From assembly GCF_004136015.1 (NCBI RefSeq), contig NZ_CP024866.1:803461-867460 (forward strand): 64,000 bases of DNA. The letters run 5' to 3'. A model generated the notes under the pieces. The model worked only from the letters and a program-made list of their open reading frames with translations, was not told the DNA's origin and made no database searches. Source of the stretch: Pseudomonas sp. ACM7 (GTDB lineage: Bacteria; Pseudomonadota; Gammaproteobacteria; Pseudomonadales; Pseudomonadaceae). A program made the translations under genes and the position numbers. Shown here in pieces: positions 27,119 to 35,285 of this stretch. Each line of letters opens with the position of its first letter. Position 1 is the first letter of the stretch.

Positions 27119-27835
27119 TTACTTGGTAGCGGCGTCTTGTTTTGCTGGATCCTTGATTGCCAGCAGTTCCAGGTCGAATACCAGCACCGAGTTGGCTGGA
27201 ATCGCCGGGCTTGGGCTTTGGGCGCCGTAAGCCAGTTCGCTAGGGATGTACAGTTTGTACTTCTCGCCAACGTGCATCAGTTGCAGGCCTTCGACCCAAC
27301 CCGGAATCACACCGCTGACCGGCAGATCGATCGGGCTGCCACGCTCGACGGAACTGTCGAAAACGGTGCCGTTGGTCAGGGTGCCGGTGTAGTGAACGGT
27401 CACTACGTCGGTCGGCTTAGGCTGTGCGCCATCGGCTTTCTTGACCACTTCATACTGCAGGCCCGAAGCGGTGGTGGTTACACCGGCTTTCTTGGCGTTG
27501 TCTTCGAGGAATTTCTTGCCGCCAGCTGCCGACTCTTCGCTCATTTTGGCCATACGCTCTTCAGCACGCTTTTGCAGTGCTGCGAAGGCTTCGACCAGTT
27601 CGTCATCCTTCAGCTTCTGTTCTTTCTTGCCGACGGCATCTTCGATGCCTTGGGCTACGGCTTTGGAGTCCAGATCATCCATGCCTTCCTGAGCCAGGCT
27701 CTTGCCCATGTTCAGGCCAATCCCGTAGGAAGCTTTTTGCGCCGGGGTTTTCAGCTCTACGCTGGTCTGCGAATCACAACCCGCAAGTACCAGGCTAACC
27801 AGGGCCACCGCCGCCGCCAACCGATGCTGTTTCAT
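27119..27835 (-). CDS. FKBP-type peptidyl-prolyl cis-trans isomerase lipoprotein
   Basis: The 238-residue protein has a lipoprotein signal MKQHRLAAAVALVSLVLAGC (lipobox LAGC, Cys20). An N-terminal dimerisation domain (YGIGLNMGKSLAQEG) and a long helix rich in Lys/Glu follow. The C-terminal FKBP domain (about 125–228) has VTVHYTGTLTNGTVFDSS, VIPGWVEGLQLM, YKLYIPSELAYG and IPANSVLVFDLELL. This is the Mip/FkpA/FklB layout of a membrane-anchored folding catalyst. It is monocistronic and divergent from the cytochrome gene. Confidence 0.92.
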   Translation of the reverse strand: MKQHRLAAAVALVSLVLAGCDSQTSVELKTPAQKASYGIGLNMGKSLAQEGMDDLDSKAVAQGIEDAVGKKEQKLKDDELVEAFAALQKRAEERMAKMSEESAAGGKKFLEDNAKKAGVTTTASGLQYEVVKKADGAQPKPTDVVTVHYTGTLTNGTVFDSSVERGSPIDLPVSGVIPGWVEGLQLMHVGEKYKLYIPSELAYGAQSPSPAIPANSVLVFDLELLAIKDPAKQDAATK

Positions 27836-28095
27836 GCTATTTCCTTGTTCATGCGCCTAAAGGGCAATCGAATTAAAGCCGCGAGCTTATCAGGCGGCCA
27901 CGACCAATGGCTACCGGCATGAGAGCAGGAAACATCTGATAAGTTCAGGTGTTTTAACGCATTTCGGGATTGGGCTGATGAAGCTTCTGTCATCTTGTGC
28001 TCACAGAGACCGATAGCAGAACCCCAGCATCTGGCGTAATGGCCACTTGCCGCACCTCAGGTGCTGAGGCATAAGGGAGCTTCAAATCGACACGG

Positions 28096-29913
28096 ATGTT
28101 TATCTTGCGCCTCTTCTTTCGCTTGCTGGTTCTGTTCGCAGTCCTGTTGGGGCTGGGCCTCGCCGTGGCTCTGTACTACGTCGCCAACCCGAAACTGCCG
28201 GCCTGGTCACCCGTGCAGCAGGTGCATTACCTGGAGCAATGGAGCGCCAACGACCGCGAGACTTACTACTTCACGCCCCAGGGTACTCAGGTCAAAGGCT
28301 TGCGCTATGACTGGTTCAAGGCCCTCGAATTACCGTTCTCGCAACAGCGATTCGCCGCTCCCGAATACCTCGCCCGCTTCGGTTTTCTGATCGACCCCAG
28401 CCAGAGACCCACACCAAACAACCCCGGCAATCTGCCAGTGGGCTTTGCCCGTCATCAGAACCCTGGAAGCCAGGACGAGTTTCTCGACATTACCTGCGCC
28501 GCCTGTCACACCGGTGAATTGCGCTTTAACGGCCAGGCCGTGCGCATCGATGGCGGTTCTGCACAGCACGTTCTGCCATCCAGCGTTCCTACGTTGCGCG
28601 GCGGCAGTTTCGGGCAAGCGCTGGTAGCGAGCCTGACGTCGACTTACTACAACCCGTGGAAATTCGAACGTTTCGCACGCAACGTATTGGGCCAGGACTA
28701 CGATGCCCGGCATCAACAACTGCGCAAAGACGTCAAAGTCTCGCTCGACACCTTCTTGAAGGTGGCCTGGAACGACACCCATCGCGGGCTCTATCCCACC
28801 GAAGAAGGCCCCGGCCGCACCGACGCTTTCGGGCGCATTGCCAACGCCAGTTTCGGCGATGCGATTTCCCCCGCCAACTACCGTGTGGCCAACGCTCCGG
28901 TCGACTATCCGCAACTGTGGGACATGTGGACCTTCGACTGGGTGCAGTGGAACGGTTCGGCGCAGCAACCAATGGCCCGCAACATCGGTGAGGCCTTGGG
29001 TGTGGGTGCCACGCTGAATTTCTTCGACGCTAATGGCCAACCGCTTAAAGGAGACGCCCGTTATCCGTCCAGTGTCCGCTTACGCGATCTGCACCTGATC
29101 GAACAAACCCTGCAACGGCTCAAACCGCCAGCCTGGCCAGAAGAACTGCTGGGCGCCATCGATAAAACCCAGGCCGCAAAAGGTCGCGAATTATTCACCG
29201 AGAACTGCGCCGGCTGCCATGTACCTCGATCGGTCCAAAGCGACGGGCGCTGGGTGCAACATCTGAAAATGCTGCCCGTGGAGTTCATCGGCACAGACCC
29301 GGGCGCGGCCAATAACATCGCCGACCATCGCTTCGACCTCACAGCGTTGCAATGGGACCCGGCAGAGCTGGCGCAGCTGGATGTGCAATTGCAGCCGACG
29401 CCCGTTGAATCGCTGGATTTGAGCAAGCTCTCGTCGGCTAAAGGGTTGGCCTACGTCACCGCTTTCGTCGGAAACCGGGCCTTCCGTGAAGCAAACATTC
29501 CTGCGGCCGAACGACCGGACATGGATGGTTTCGGCCTGCCGATTGGCGTGCGTGAATTGCGCGCCTACAAGGCGCGACCATTGGCGGGAGTCTGGGCCAC
29601 CGCGCCATTTCTGCATAACGGTTCGGTGCCGAGCATTTATCAGTTGCTCTCGCCCCAGGATGAACGCGCAACCACCTTCTATAAAGGCACTTTCGAGTAC
29701 GACCCGAGGCACCTCGGCTATCGCACCGAGGCCTTCACCAATGGCTTCATGTTCGACACACGCATCACCGGCAATCACAACAGCGGCCACGAATTCCGCG
29801 CAGGCAAGCGTGGCAACGGCGTCATCGGTCGCCTGCTGCAACCGGAAGAGCGCTGGGCGCTGCTGGAGTATCTGAAAGTATTGGGCGGTCCATTGGAGGC
29901 GCAATTGCCATGA
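28096..29913 (+). CDS. Di-heme c-type cytochrome, RoxA / cytochrome c peroxidase-like
   Basis: The 605-residue protein has one N-terminal membrane helix (about 5–28), a likely uncleaved anchor. Two haem c sites are present: CAACH (134–138) and CAGCH (371–375). The large region between them and the ending FLHNGSVPSIYQLLSPQDER match the RoxA-like di-haem family, related to MauG/CcpA peroxidases and rubber oxygenases. It likely faces the periplasm. Its stop overlaps the start of a catalase-like gene (ATGA), implying a joint function in peroxide or oxygen chemistry. The start lacks a well-placed ribosome site; GGGAG is about 16 nt upstream. Confidence 0.85.
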   Translation: MFILRLFFRLLVLFAVLLGLGLAVALYYVANPKLPAWSPVQQVHYLEQWSANDRETYYFTPQGTQVKGLRYDWFKALELPFSQQRFAAPEYLARFGFLIDPSQRPTPNNPGNLPVGFARHQNPGSQDEFLDITCAACHTGELRFNGQAVRIDGGSAQHVLPSSVPTLRGGSFGQALVASLTSTYYNPWKFERFARNVLGQDYDARHQQLRKDVKVSLDTFLKVAWNDTHRGLYPTEEGPGRTDAFGRIANASFGDAISPANYRVANAPVDYPQLWDMWTFDWVQWNGSAQQPMARNIGEALGVGATLNFFDANGQPLKGDARYPSSVRLRDLHLIEQTLQRLKPPAWPEELLGAIDKTQAAKGRELFTENCAGCHVPRSVQSDGRWVQHLKMLPVEFIGTDPGAANNIADHRFDLTALQWDPAELAQLDVQLQPTPVESLDLSKLSSAKGLAYVTAFVGNRAFREANIPAAERPDMDGFGLPIGVRELRAYKARPLAGVWATAPFLHNGSVPSIYQLLSPQDERATTFYKGTFEYDPRHLGYRTEAFTNGFMFDTRITGNHNSGHEFRAGKRGNGVIGRLLQPEERWALLEYLKVLGGPLEAQLP

Positions 29914-31043
29914 GCAGACTCTGGATGCGTTTTGGCGCCTTTCTCGGCAAAACCCTGCTGTGGTCGCTAGGCCTTGGATTGCTCGGCTGGGCACTGGCCA
30001 CGGCGTGGTTCGCCTGGCAGCACAGCGGCCCGGTTTCGGCTGAAGAACTGATTCCGGATGGCGAATCAGCGATGACTCAAGACATCATCCAGACCGCCGT
30101 GCGCATCGTCGATCAGCACCGTGAAAGCACCCGCTACCTGCGCGACGCCCATGCCAAGGCCCATGGCTGCGTGAAGGCCGAGGTTCAGGTTCTGCCGGAT
30201 CTGGCGGTTGAACTGCGTCAGGGTGTGTTCAGCGAACCCGGCAAAACCTGGCAAGCAACGATGCGGCTGTCCAACGGTAATGCCTACCCGCAGTTCGACA
30301 GCATCCGCGATGCTCGGGGCATGGCGATCAAGTTGCTCGATGTGCCCGGTAAACAACTGCTGCATGATCAACAGAGTCGTGGTGAACAGGACTTCGTGAT
30401 GTTCAGCCATCCGAATTTCTTCGTCAGCGATGTCGCCGAGTACCGTCAGAATGTAGCCGCACAGGCTGACGGCAAGAAGCTGATGGCGTTCTTTCCGGGT
30501 TGGGACCCACGGACCTGGCAGGTTCGCCATCTGTTTATCGCGCTGGCGACACTTTCACCCGCCCCGGAAAGCCCGACCCAGACGACTTACTTTTCGGTTT
30601 CGCCCTACAAATTCGGCGAAGCCAATGCCAAGTTCCGCGTCATGCCCGATCCGGCAAACTGCCCGACTTACACCCTGCCTGCGCAAAACCAGAAGTTGCC
30701 GAACTTTTTGCGCAATGCGCTGAACCAGCAACTGTCGACCGACCGGATGCCGGCCTGTTTCGTCCTGCAGATACAGCGCCAGGACCCGGCCAAGTACATG
30801 CCGATCGAAGACACGAGCATTGAGTGGCAGGAAAACGATGCCCTGTTCGAGACCGTAGCGCGCATCAACGTACCCGCCCAGGACTTCGATACGCCTGCGC
30901 TGAACGTGCAATGCGATAACCAGTCGTTCAACCCATGGTTTGGCCTTGAGGCTCATCGCCCTATTGGCGGTATAAACCGGTTGCGCAAAGCCGTGTATGA
31001 AGCCGTGAGCGACTACCGACACAGCCGCAACGCCGAACGATAA
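29910..31043 (+). CDS. Membrane-anchored catalase-related haem protein
   Basis: The 377-residue protein has an N-terminal hydrophobic anchor (about 8–36) and a catalase-like core. RDAHAKAHGCVKAEVQVLP aligns with the catalase distal-His region (His81), and FVMFSHPNFFVSDV with the distal-Asn region. The end FNPWFGLEAHRPIGGINRLR is typical of small catalase-related proteins, and the canonical proximal-Tyr motif is not seen in usual form. At 377 residues it is shorter than true catalases. It probably works with the di-haem protein translated just upstream. Peroxidase or hydroperoxide-converting activity is possible. Confidence 0.82.
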   Translation: MSRLWMRFGAFLGKTLLWSLGLGLLGWALATAWFAWQHSGPVSAEELIPDGESAMTQDIIQTAVRIVDQHRESTRYLRDAHAKAHGCVKAEVQVLPDLAVELRQGVFSEPGKTWQATMRLSNGNAYPQFDSIRDARGMAIKLLDVPGKQLLHDQQSRGEQDFVMFSHPNFFVSDVAEYRQNVAAQADGKKLMAFFPGWDPRTWQVRHLFIALATLSPAPESPTQTTYFSVSPYKFGEANAKFRVMPDPANCPTYTLPAQNQKLPNFLRNALNQQLSTDRMPACFVLQIQRQDPAKYMPIEDTSIEWQENDALFETVARINVPAQDFDTPALNVQCDNQSFNPWFGLEAHRPIGGINRLRKAVYEAVSDYRHSRNAER

Positions 31044-31058
31044 GAAGGCGCACACGAA

Positions 31059-31085
31059 AGAAAGCGACCCAAAGGTCGCTTTCTC
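31059..31085 (+). terminator. Terminator after the catalase-like gene
   Basis: GAAAGCGACC pairs with GGTCGCTTTC around a short loop, closing the di-haem/catalase-like operon. Confidence 0.75.
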
Positions 31086-31120
31086 GGTGGAGCCTCGGCA
31101 GAAGCCAAACCCCAGACAGC

Positions 31121-31145
31121 AAAAAGCCCGCATTAAGCGGGCTTT
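31121..31145 (-). terminator. Terminator of the downstream tRNA unit
   Basis: On the minus strand AAAGCCCGC pairs with GCGGGCTTT followed by further T, 41 nt after the CCA end of tRNA-Asp copy 2. Confidence 0.75.
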
Positions 31146-31185
31146 CCGTGGTGACCTGGCGTTCAGCGTTCCAGGTGACCGAATA

Positions 31186-31262
31186 TGGCGCAGCGGACGG
31201 GACTCGAACCCGCGACCCCCGGCGTGACAGGCCGGTATTCTAACCGACTGAACTACCGCTGC
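31186..31262 (-). tRNA. tRNA-Asp (GTC), downstream copy
   Basis: The 77-nt gene folds into a cloverleaf: acceptor GCAGCGG/CCGCTGC, anticodon stem CCGGC with loop CTGTCAC (anticodon GTC), T-loop GGTTCGAGTCC, and an encoded CCA. It is nearly identical to the copy at 31557–31633. Confidence 0.97.
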
Positions 31263-31281
31263 GCGTAGCGTTGAAAGTAAG

Positions 31282-31357
31282 TGGTGGGTGATGACGGGAT
31301 CGAACCGCCGACATTCTGCTTGTAAGGCAGACGCTCTCCCAGCTGAGCTAATCACCC
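31282..31357 (-). tRNA. tRNA-Val (TAC), downstream copy
   Basis: The 76-nt gene has acceptor GGGTGAT/ATCACCC, anticodon stem TCTGC with loop CTTACAA (anticodon TAC), and an encoded CCA. It lies 19 bp upstream of tRNA-Asp in the same transcript. Confidence 0.97.
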
Positions 31358-31490
31358 TTTACCTTCGTTGCGGGGCGCATTGTGCCACAGATTTTCATAA
31401 AGTGTTGATTTAATTGAATAATTTTCAAAAAAATCTGAAAACCCATAAAACGACGCGACCTGCAGGAACAACTTACAAACGTTGGACAGA

Positions 31491-31516
31491 AAAAAACCCG
31501 CGTTAAGCGGGCTTTT
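31491..31516 (-). terminator. Terminator of the upstream tRNA unit
   Basis: On the minus strand GCCCGCTTAACGCGGG is followed by seven T. It is the duplicated counterpart of 31121–31145, so each tRNA pair has its own terminator. Confidence 0.75.
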
Positions 31517-31556
31517 CCGTGGTGACCTGGCGTTCAGCGTTCCAGATAACCGAATA

Positions 31557-31633
31557 TGGCGCAGCGGACGGGACTCGAACCCGCGACCCCCGGCGTGACA
31601 GGCCGGTATTCTAACCGACTGAACTACCGCTGC
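31557..31633 (-). tRNA. tRNA-Asp (GTC), upstream copy
   Basis: Same 77-nt cloverleaf and GTC anticodon as 31186–31262, 371 bp away. The flank CCGTGGTGACCTGGCGTTCA is also shared, showing that the whole unit was duplicated. Confidence 0.97.
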
Positions 31634-31652
31634 GCGTAACACTGGAAGCGAA

Positions 31653-31728
31653 TGGTGGGTGATGACGGGATCGAACCGCCGACATTCTGCTTGTAAGGCA
31701 GACGCTCTCCCAGCTGAGCTAATCACCC
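31653..31728 (-). tRNA. tRNA-Val (TAC), upstream copy
   Basis: Same 76-nt cloverleaf and TAC anticodon as 31282–31357. It is the first gene of the tRNA cluster in transcription order. The promoter would be right of 31728. Confidence 0.97.
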
Positions 31729-31888
31729 TTCACTTTCGGTGTGGCGCGCATTCTACGGAGCGACCACATCTCTGGCAAGCACTTTTTTAATTAATTTTTT
31801 CAGGCCTTCCAAAGGCTTAGAGAAGGGTTGGCCTATGGCGCCGCGAAGAGAATAATGCCCCCCTTTGTATAAAGGAGAGACTCGCCCC

Positions 31889-32809
31889 ATGTGGTTCAAA
31901 AACCTGCTTATCTATCGCCTGACCCAAGATCTGCCTTTTGATGCCGAGGCGTTGGAAACTGCACTGGCCACCAAACTGGCGCGTTCATGTGCAAGCCAGG
32001 AGTTGACCACCTACGGTTTCGTCGCGCCATTCGGCAAGGGCGAAGATGCTCCGCTGGTGCACATCAGCGGCGACTTCCTGCTGATCGCCGCGCGTAAAGA
32101 AGAGCGCATTCTGCCGGGCAGCGTCGTGCGTGACGCGGTGAAGGAAAAGGTCGAAGAGATCGAAGCCGAACAAATGCGCAAGGTCTACAAAAAGGAACGC
32201 GATCAGATCAAGGATGAAATCATCCAGGCCTTCCTACCGCGCGCCTTTATTCGTCGTTCGTCGACTTTCGCTGCCATCGCGCCGAAACAGGGCCTGATCC
32301 TGGTCAACTCGGCCAGCCCGAAACGTGCCGAAGACCTGTTGTCCACCCTGCGTGAAGTCATCGGCACGCTGCCGGTACGTCCGCTGACCGTGAAGATGTC
32401 CCCTACCGCGACCATGACTGAATGGGTCACCACCCAGAAAGCTGCGGACGATTTCTTCGTGCTGGACGAGTGCGAGCTGCGTGATACCCACGAAGACGGC
32501 GGCATCGTGCGTTGCAAGCGCCAGGACCTGACCAGCGAAGAAATCCAGCTGCACCTGAGCACCGGCAAAGTGGTCACTCAGCTGTCGTTGGCCTGGCAAG
32601 ACAAGCTGTCTTTCGTGCTTGACGACAAGATGGTGGTCAAGCGCCTGAAGTTCGAAGACCTGCTGCAAGACCAGGCGGAACAGGACGGTGGCGAAGAAGC
32701 CCTCGGCCAACTGGACGCCAGCTTCACCCTGATGATGCTGACCTTCGGCGACTTCCTGCCAGCGCTGGTTGAAGCGTTGGGCGGTGAAGAGACTCCGCAG
32801 GGGATCTAA
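31889..32809 (+). CDS. rdgC: Recombination-associated protein RdgC
   Basis: The 306-residue ring-forming DNA-binding protein restrains RecA filament formation. It begins [20 protein letters not shown] and contains [36 protein letters not shown] and [15 protein letters not shown], all characteristic of RdgC. AAAGGAG lies about 12 nt before ATG 31889. It is monocistronic with a REPIN downstream. Confidence 0.95.
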   Translation: MWFKNLLIYRLTQDLPFDAEALETALATKLARSCASQELTTYGFVAPFGKGEDAPLVHISGDFLLIAARKEERILPGSVVRDAVKEKVEEIEAEQMRKVYKKERDQIKDEIIQAFLPRAFIRRSSTFAAIAPKQGLILVNSASPKRAEDLLSTLREVIGTLPVRPLTVKMSPTATMTEWVTTQKAADDFFVLDECELRDTHEDGGIVRCKRQDLTSEEIQLHLSTGKVVTQLSLAWQDKLSFVLDDKMVVKRLKFEDLLQDQAEQDGGEEALGQLDASFTLMMLTFGDFLPALVEALGGEETPQGI

Positions 32810-32824
32810 AGGCTGGTGATTGCT

Positions 32825-32918
32825 AATGTGGGAGCGGGCTTGCTCGCGAATAGGGACTGACATTCAGCGATGATGTTGACTGTCAGGACGCCTTCGCGAG
32901 CAAGCCCGCTCCCACATT
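32825..32918. repeat. REPIN, TGTGGGAGCGGGCTTGCTCG family
   Basis: Perfect 26-bp arms at 32825–32850 and 32893–32918 around a 42-bp centre. Other copies are at 48064–48145, 49541–49615 and 58431–58515. Confidence 0.93.
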
Positions 32919-32960
32919 GGGCCTGCGTAATTTTCGAATACGAATAACAAGGATCAGGCC

Positions 32961-33926
32961 ATGCGTGCACTGGCTGCATTGAGTCGTTTTGTCGGCAACA
33001 CCTTCGCTTACTGGGTACTGATTTTCGCCGTCGTGGCGTTCCTGCAACCGACCTGGTTCATCGGCCTGAAGGGCGCGATCGTGCCGCTGTTGGGCCTGGT
33101 GATGTTCGGCATGGGCCTGACCCTCAAACTCGAAGACTTCGCCGAAGTCGCTCGCCATCCATGGCGCGTGGCCCTGGGCGTGGTTGCGCATTTCGTGATC
33201 ATGCCCGGTGTGGCGTGGTTGCTTTGCCAGGCTTTCCACTTGCCGCCGGAGATCGCTGTCGGCGTCATCCTGGTCGGCTGCTGCCCTAGCGGCACCTCGT
33301 CGAACGTGATGACCTGGCTGGCCCGCGGCGATCTGGCGCTGTCGGTAGCCATCGCCGCTGTCACCACCCTCCTTGCTCCGCTGCTGACCCCGGCGCTGAT
33401 CTGGTTGTTGGCCTCAGCCTGGTTGCCGGTGTCGTTCATGGAGTTGTTCTGGTCGATCCTGCAAGTGGTGCTGTTGCCGATCGTGCTTGGCGTGGTTGCC
33501 CAGCGCCTGCTGGGTGATCGGGTTCGCCACGCGGTGGACGTGCTGCCGCTGATCTCGGTGGTGAGCATCGTGATCATCGTCACCGCGGTGGTGGCCGCCA
33601 GCCAGGCGAAGATCGCCGAATCCGGCCTGTTGATCATGGCCGTGGTGATGCTGCACAACAGCTTCGGCTATCTGCTGGGTTACTTCACCGGGAGGCTGTT
33701 CAAGTTGCCACTGGCCCAGCGTAAATCCCTGGCGCTGGAAGTCGGCATGCAGAACTCCGGGCTGGGTGCGGCCCTGGCCAGTGCGCACTTCTCGCCGCTG
33801 GCGGCGGTGCCGAGTGCGTTGTTCAGCGTCTGGCACAACATCTCCGGGGCGCTGCTCTCGACGTATTTCCGCCGGATGAGTGAGAAAGAAGATCGGGAAA
33901 CAGCGGCTCAGCAGGCTATCGACTGA
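32961..33926 (+). CDS. BASS-family sodium/solute symporter
   Basis: The 321-residue inner-membrane protein has about nine or ten helices and belongs to the bile acid:sodium symporter family. Markers are MFGMGLTLKLEDF, VGCCPSGTSSNVMTWLARGD (sodium-site crossover) and ALEVGMQNSGLGAALA. Bacterial members carry organic acids such as pantoate or other anions; substrate here is unknown. ATG 32961 has AAGGATC upstream. The downstream gap carries the guanidine riboswitch. Confidence 0.9.
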   Translation: MRALAALSRFVGNTFAYWVLIFAVVAFLQPTWFIGLKGAIVPLLGLVMFGMGLTLKLEDFAEVARHPWRVALGVVAHFVIMPGVAWLLCQAFHLPPEIAVGVILVGCCPSGTSSNVMTWLARGDLALSVAIAAVTTLLAPLLTPALIWLLASAWLPVSFMELFWSILQVVLLPIVLGVVAQRLLGDRVRHAVDVLPLISVVSIVIIVTAVVAASQAKIAESGLLIMAVVMLHNSFGYLLGYFTGRLFKLPLAQRKSLALEVGMQNSGLGAALASAHFSPLAAVPSALFSVWHNISGALLSTYFRRMSEKEDRETAAQQAID

Positions 33927-33973
33927 TCCGAAAACTTGATCCCCGGGTTAATGATGGGCACTCTATTGTGCAA

Positions 33974-34024
33974 CGCGAGGACGACCTCGCGGCTCGATCG
34001 AGTCATTAATCTGGGGACGACCCC
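33974..34024 (+). promoter_or_regulatory. Guanidine-II (mini-ykkC) riboswitch
   Basis: Two stem-loops carry the diagnostic ACGR loop: CGCGAGG-ACGA-CCTCGCG (33974–33991) and GGGG-ACGA-CCCC (34013–34024), with a 21-nt linker. GGAGG (34035–34039) follows 10 nt after the second hairpin and precedes the gdx start. Guanidine binding docks the two loops in this RNA class and is thought to free the ribosome-binding site. Its place before a Gdx exporter is the classic context. Confidence 0.9.
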
Positions 34025-34045
34025 GTCAATCGATGGAGGTCTCTC

Positions 34046-34360
34046 ATGTCCTGGATCATTCTGTTTTTCGCCGGCCTGTTCGAAGTTGGCTGGGCCGTCG
34101 GCCTGAAATACACCGATGGCTTCAGTCGCCCTCTCCCCACCGCATTGACCGTTGCCGCCATGGCCATCAGCCTTGGCTTGCTGGGCCTTGCCATGAAGGA
34201 ATTGCCGCTGGGCACGGCCTACGCGATCTGGACGGGTGTCGGTGCGGTCGGGACGGTAATTGCCGGGATCATTCTGTTCGGTGAATCCATGGCGCTGTTC
34301 AGGCTCGCCAGTGTGGCGCTGATCATTTCCGGGCTGGTCGGGCTGAAGATCAGCGCCTGA
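34046..34360 (+). CDS. gdx: Guanidinium exporter Gdx (SugE, SMR family)
   Basis: The 104-residue protein has four membrane helices. The essential Glu is in [19 protein letters not shown] (Glu13) and the [15 protein letters not shown] motif is present. SugE/Gdx members of the SMR family exchange guanidinium ion for protons and work as dual-topology dimers. Control by the guanidine-II riboswitch just upstream supports this over a general quaternary-ammonium exporter. Confidence 0.94.
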   Translation: MSWIILFFAGLFEVGWAVGLKYTDGFSRPLPTALTVAAMAISLGLLGLAMKELPLGTAYAIWTGVGAVGTVIAGIILFGESMALFRLASVALIISGLVGLKISA

Positions 34361-34378
34361 CCGATTGCTGCCATTACG

Positions 34379-34426
34379 AAAAAGCCCGCCCCCCTTTCGA
34401 TACAGACAGGGGGAACGGGCTTTTTC
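34379..34426. terminator. Bidirectional terminator between gdx and undA
   Basis: AAAAAGCCCG ... CGGGCTTTTT with an inner CCCCC/GGGGG stem. A- and T-runs on both sides let it serve both convergent genes. Confidence 0.85.
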
Positions 34427-34445
34427 AATGGCGTGTATTAAACGA

Positions 34446-35240
34446 TCAGCTCTCGGCCAGCTCCATGCGTCCACGCGCGACAAAAGCCTTTTCCGCATGC
34501 TCAAGCTGCATGCAGCGCTCCAGGAACAGGAACATGTAGTCGTAGCTCTTGCAGACGGCCTGACGCAATTCCACTTGCAGGGATTTGCTTGGGTTCATGC
34601 CCGCCAGCGTGCAGATAATTTCCAGGGCTTCCCACGGATGGGCATCGTCGTACTGGGCATGCATTTTTAACCACTTCATGGCCCGCTTGCGATCTTCCTC
34701 GGGGAATGATGCCGAGTAGACGCCACTGGAACAGACCAGCGCCGACCACTCCCCGGTCGCACCTTCAATGGCGTAGTTGGTGGCGGCAATGGCAACGATC
34801 AGCGAATCCGACGAACTGGTGTGCCAGCACCAGTGGCTCAAGGCGTGAAGTTCAGGGGCAACCTTTTGCGCTTGCAGATCTTCCAGGCTGACACCGTGAG
34901 CACGGCTCCAGTGCACCCAGTAATCGGCATGGTTCAATTCGACGCGTATGTTACGCATCAGCCAGCGACGCGCCATGTCTTCACCTGGATGGCGGGCAAA
35001 GCGAGTCTTGGTCAGGTTTTGTGCCATATATAACGCGAACTGTTCGACTACCGGCCAGCCACCGATCAGGTACTGACGCATGGTCTTTGCACTGAGTTTG
35101 TTATCACGCAGACGCTTATACAGTTCGTGTTCGACAACCCGGTGTTTGCTCTCGCTGCAATCCTGGATCAGGCTTTGAGCCCAGGCGGGATAACTTGCAG
35201 CTTCCATGAGTGGTCCGGTTCGGTTGAATGTGTCGATCAC
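34446..35240 (-). CDS. undA: UndA-type 1-undecene synthase (haem-oxygenase-like non-haem iron enzyme)
   Basis: The 264-residue protein has the haem-oxygenase-like fold and metal ligands of UndA, which oxidatively decarboxylates lauric acid to the volatile 1-undecene. Counting from GTG 35240, VELNHADYW gives Glu101 and His104, YAIEGATGEW gives Glu159, and KMHAQYDDAHPWE gives His194 and Asp198. A further Glu66 lies in PVVEQF. These numbers agree with the UndA iron site as I remember it from P. protegens Pf-5. GGAG lies 7 nt before the GTG. It is often labelled only as TenA family. It is divergent from nothing and followed by a shared terminator. Confidence 0.85.
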   Translation of the reverse strand: MIDTFNRTGPLMEAASYPAWAQSLIQDCSESKHRVVEHELYKRLRDNKLSAKTMRQYLIGGWPVVEQFALYMAQNLTKTRFARHPGEDMARRWLMRNIRVELNHADYWVHWSRAHGVSLEDLQAQKVAPELHALSHWCWHTSSSDSLIVAIAATNYAIEGATGEWSALVCSSGVYSASFPEEDRKRAMKWLKMHAQYDDAHPWEALEIICTLAGMNPSKSLQVELRQAVCKSYDYMFLFLERCMQLEHAEKAFVARGRMELAES

Positions 35241-35285
35241 TGTCGAGCTCCTTTTGATTGTGATTATAAGGATCAGCAAGAGATT

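Noticed and set aside
26994..27230. A 78-codon plus-strand gene before fklB
   Set aside because: It runs through a strong terminator and into the fklB coding region with no ribosome site or motif.
31186..31728. Assembly artefact explaining the duplicated tRNA pair
   Set aside because: The two copies differ in their flanks and spacers, as expected for a real, diverged duplication.
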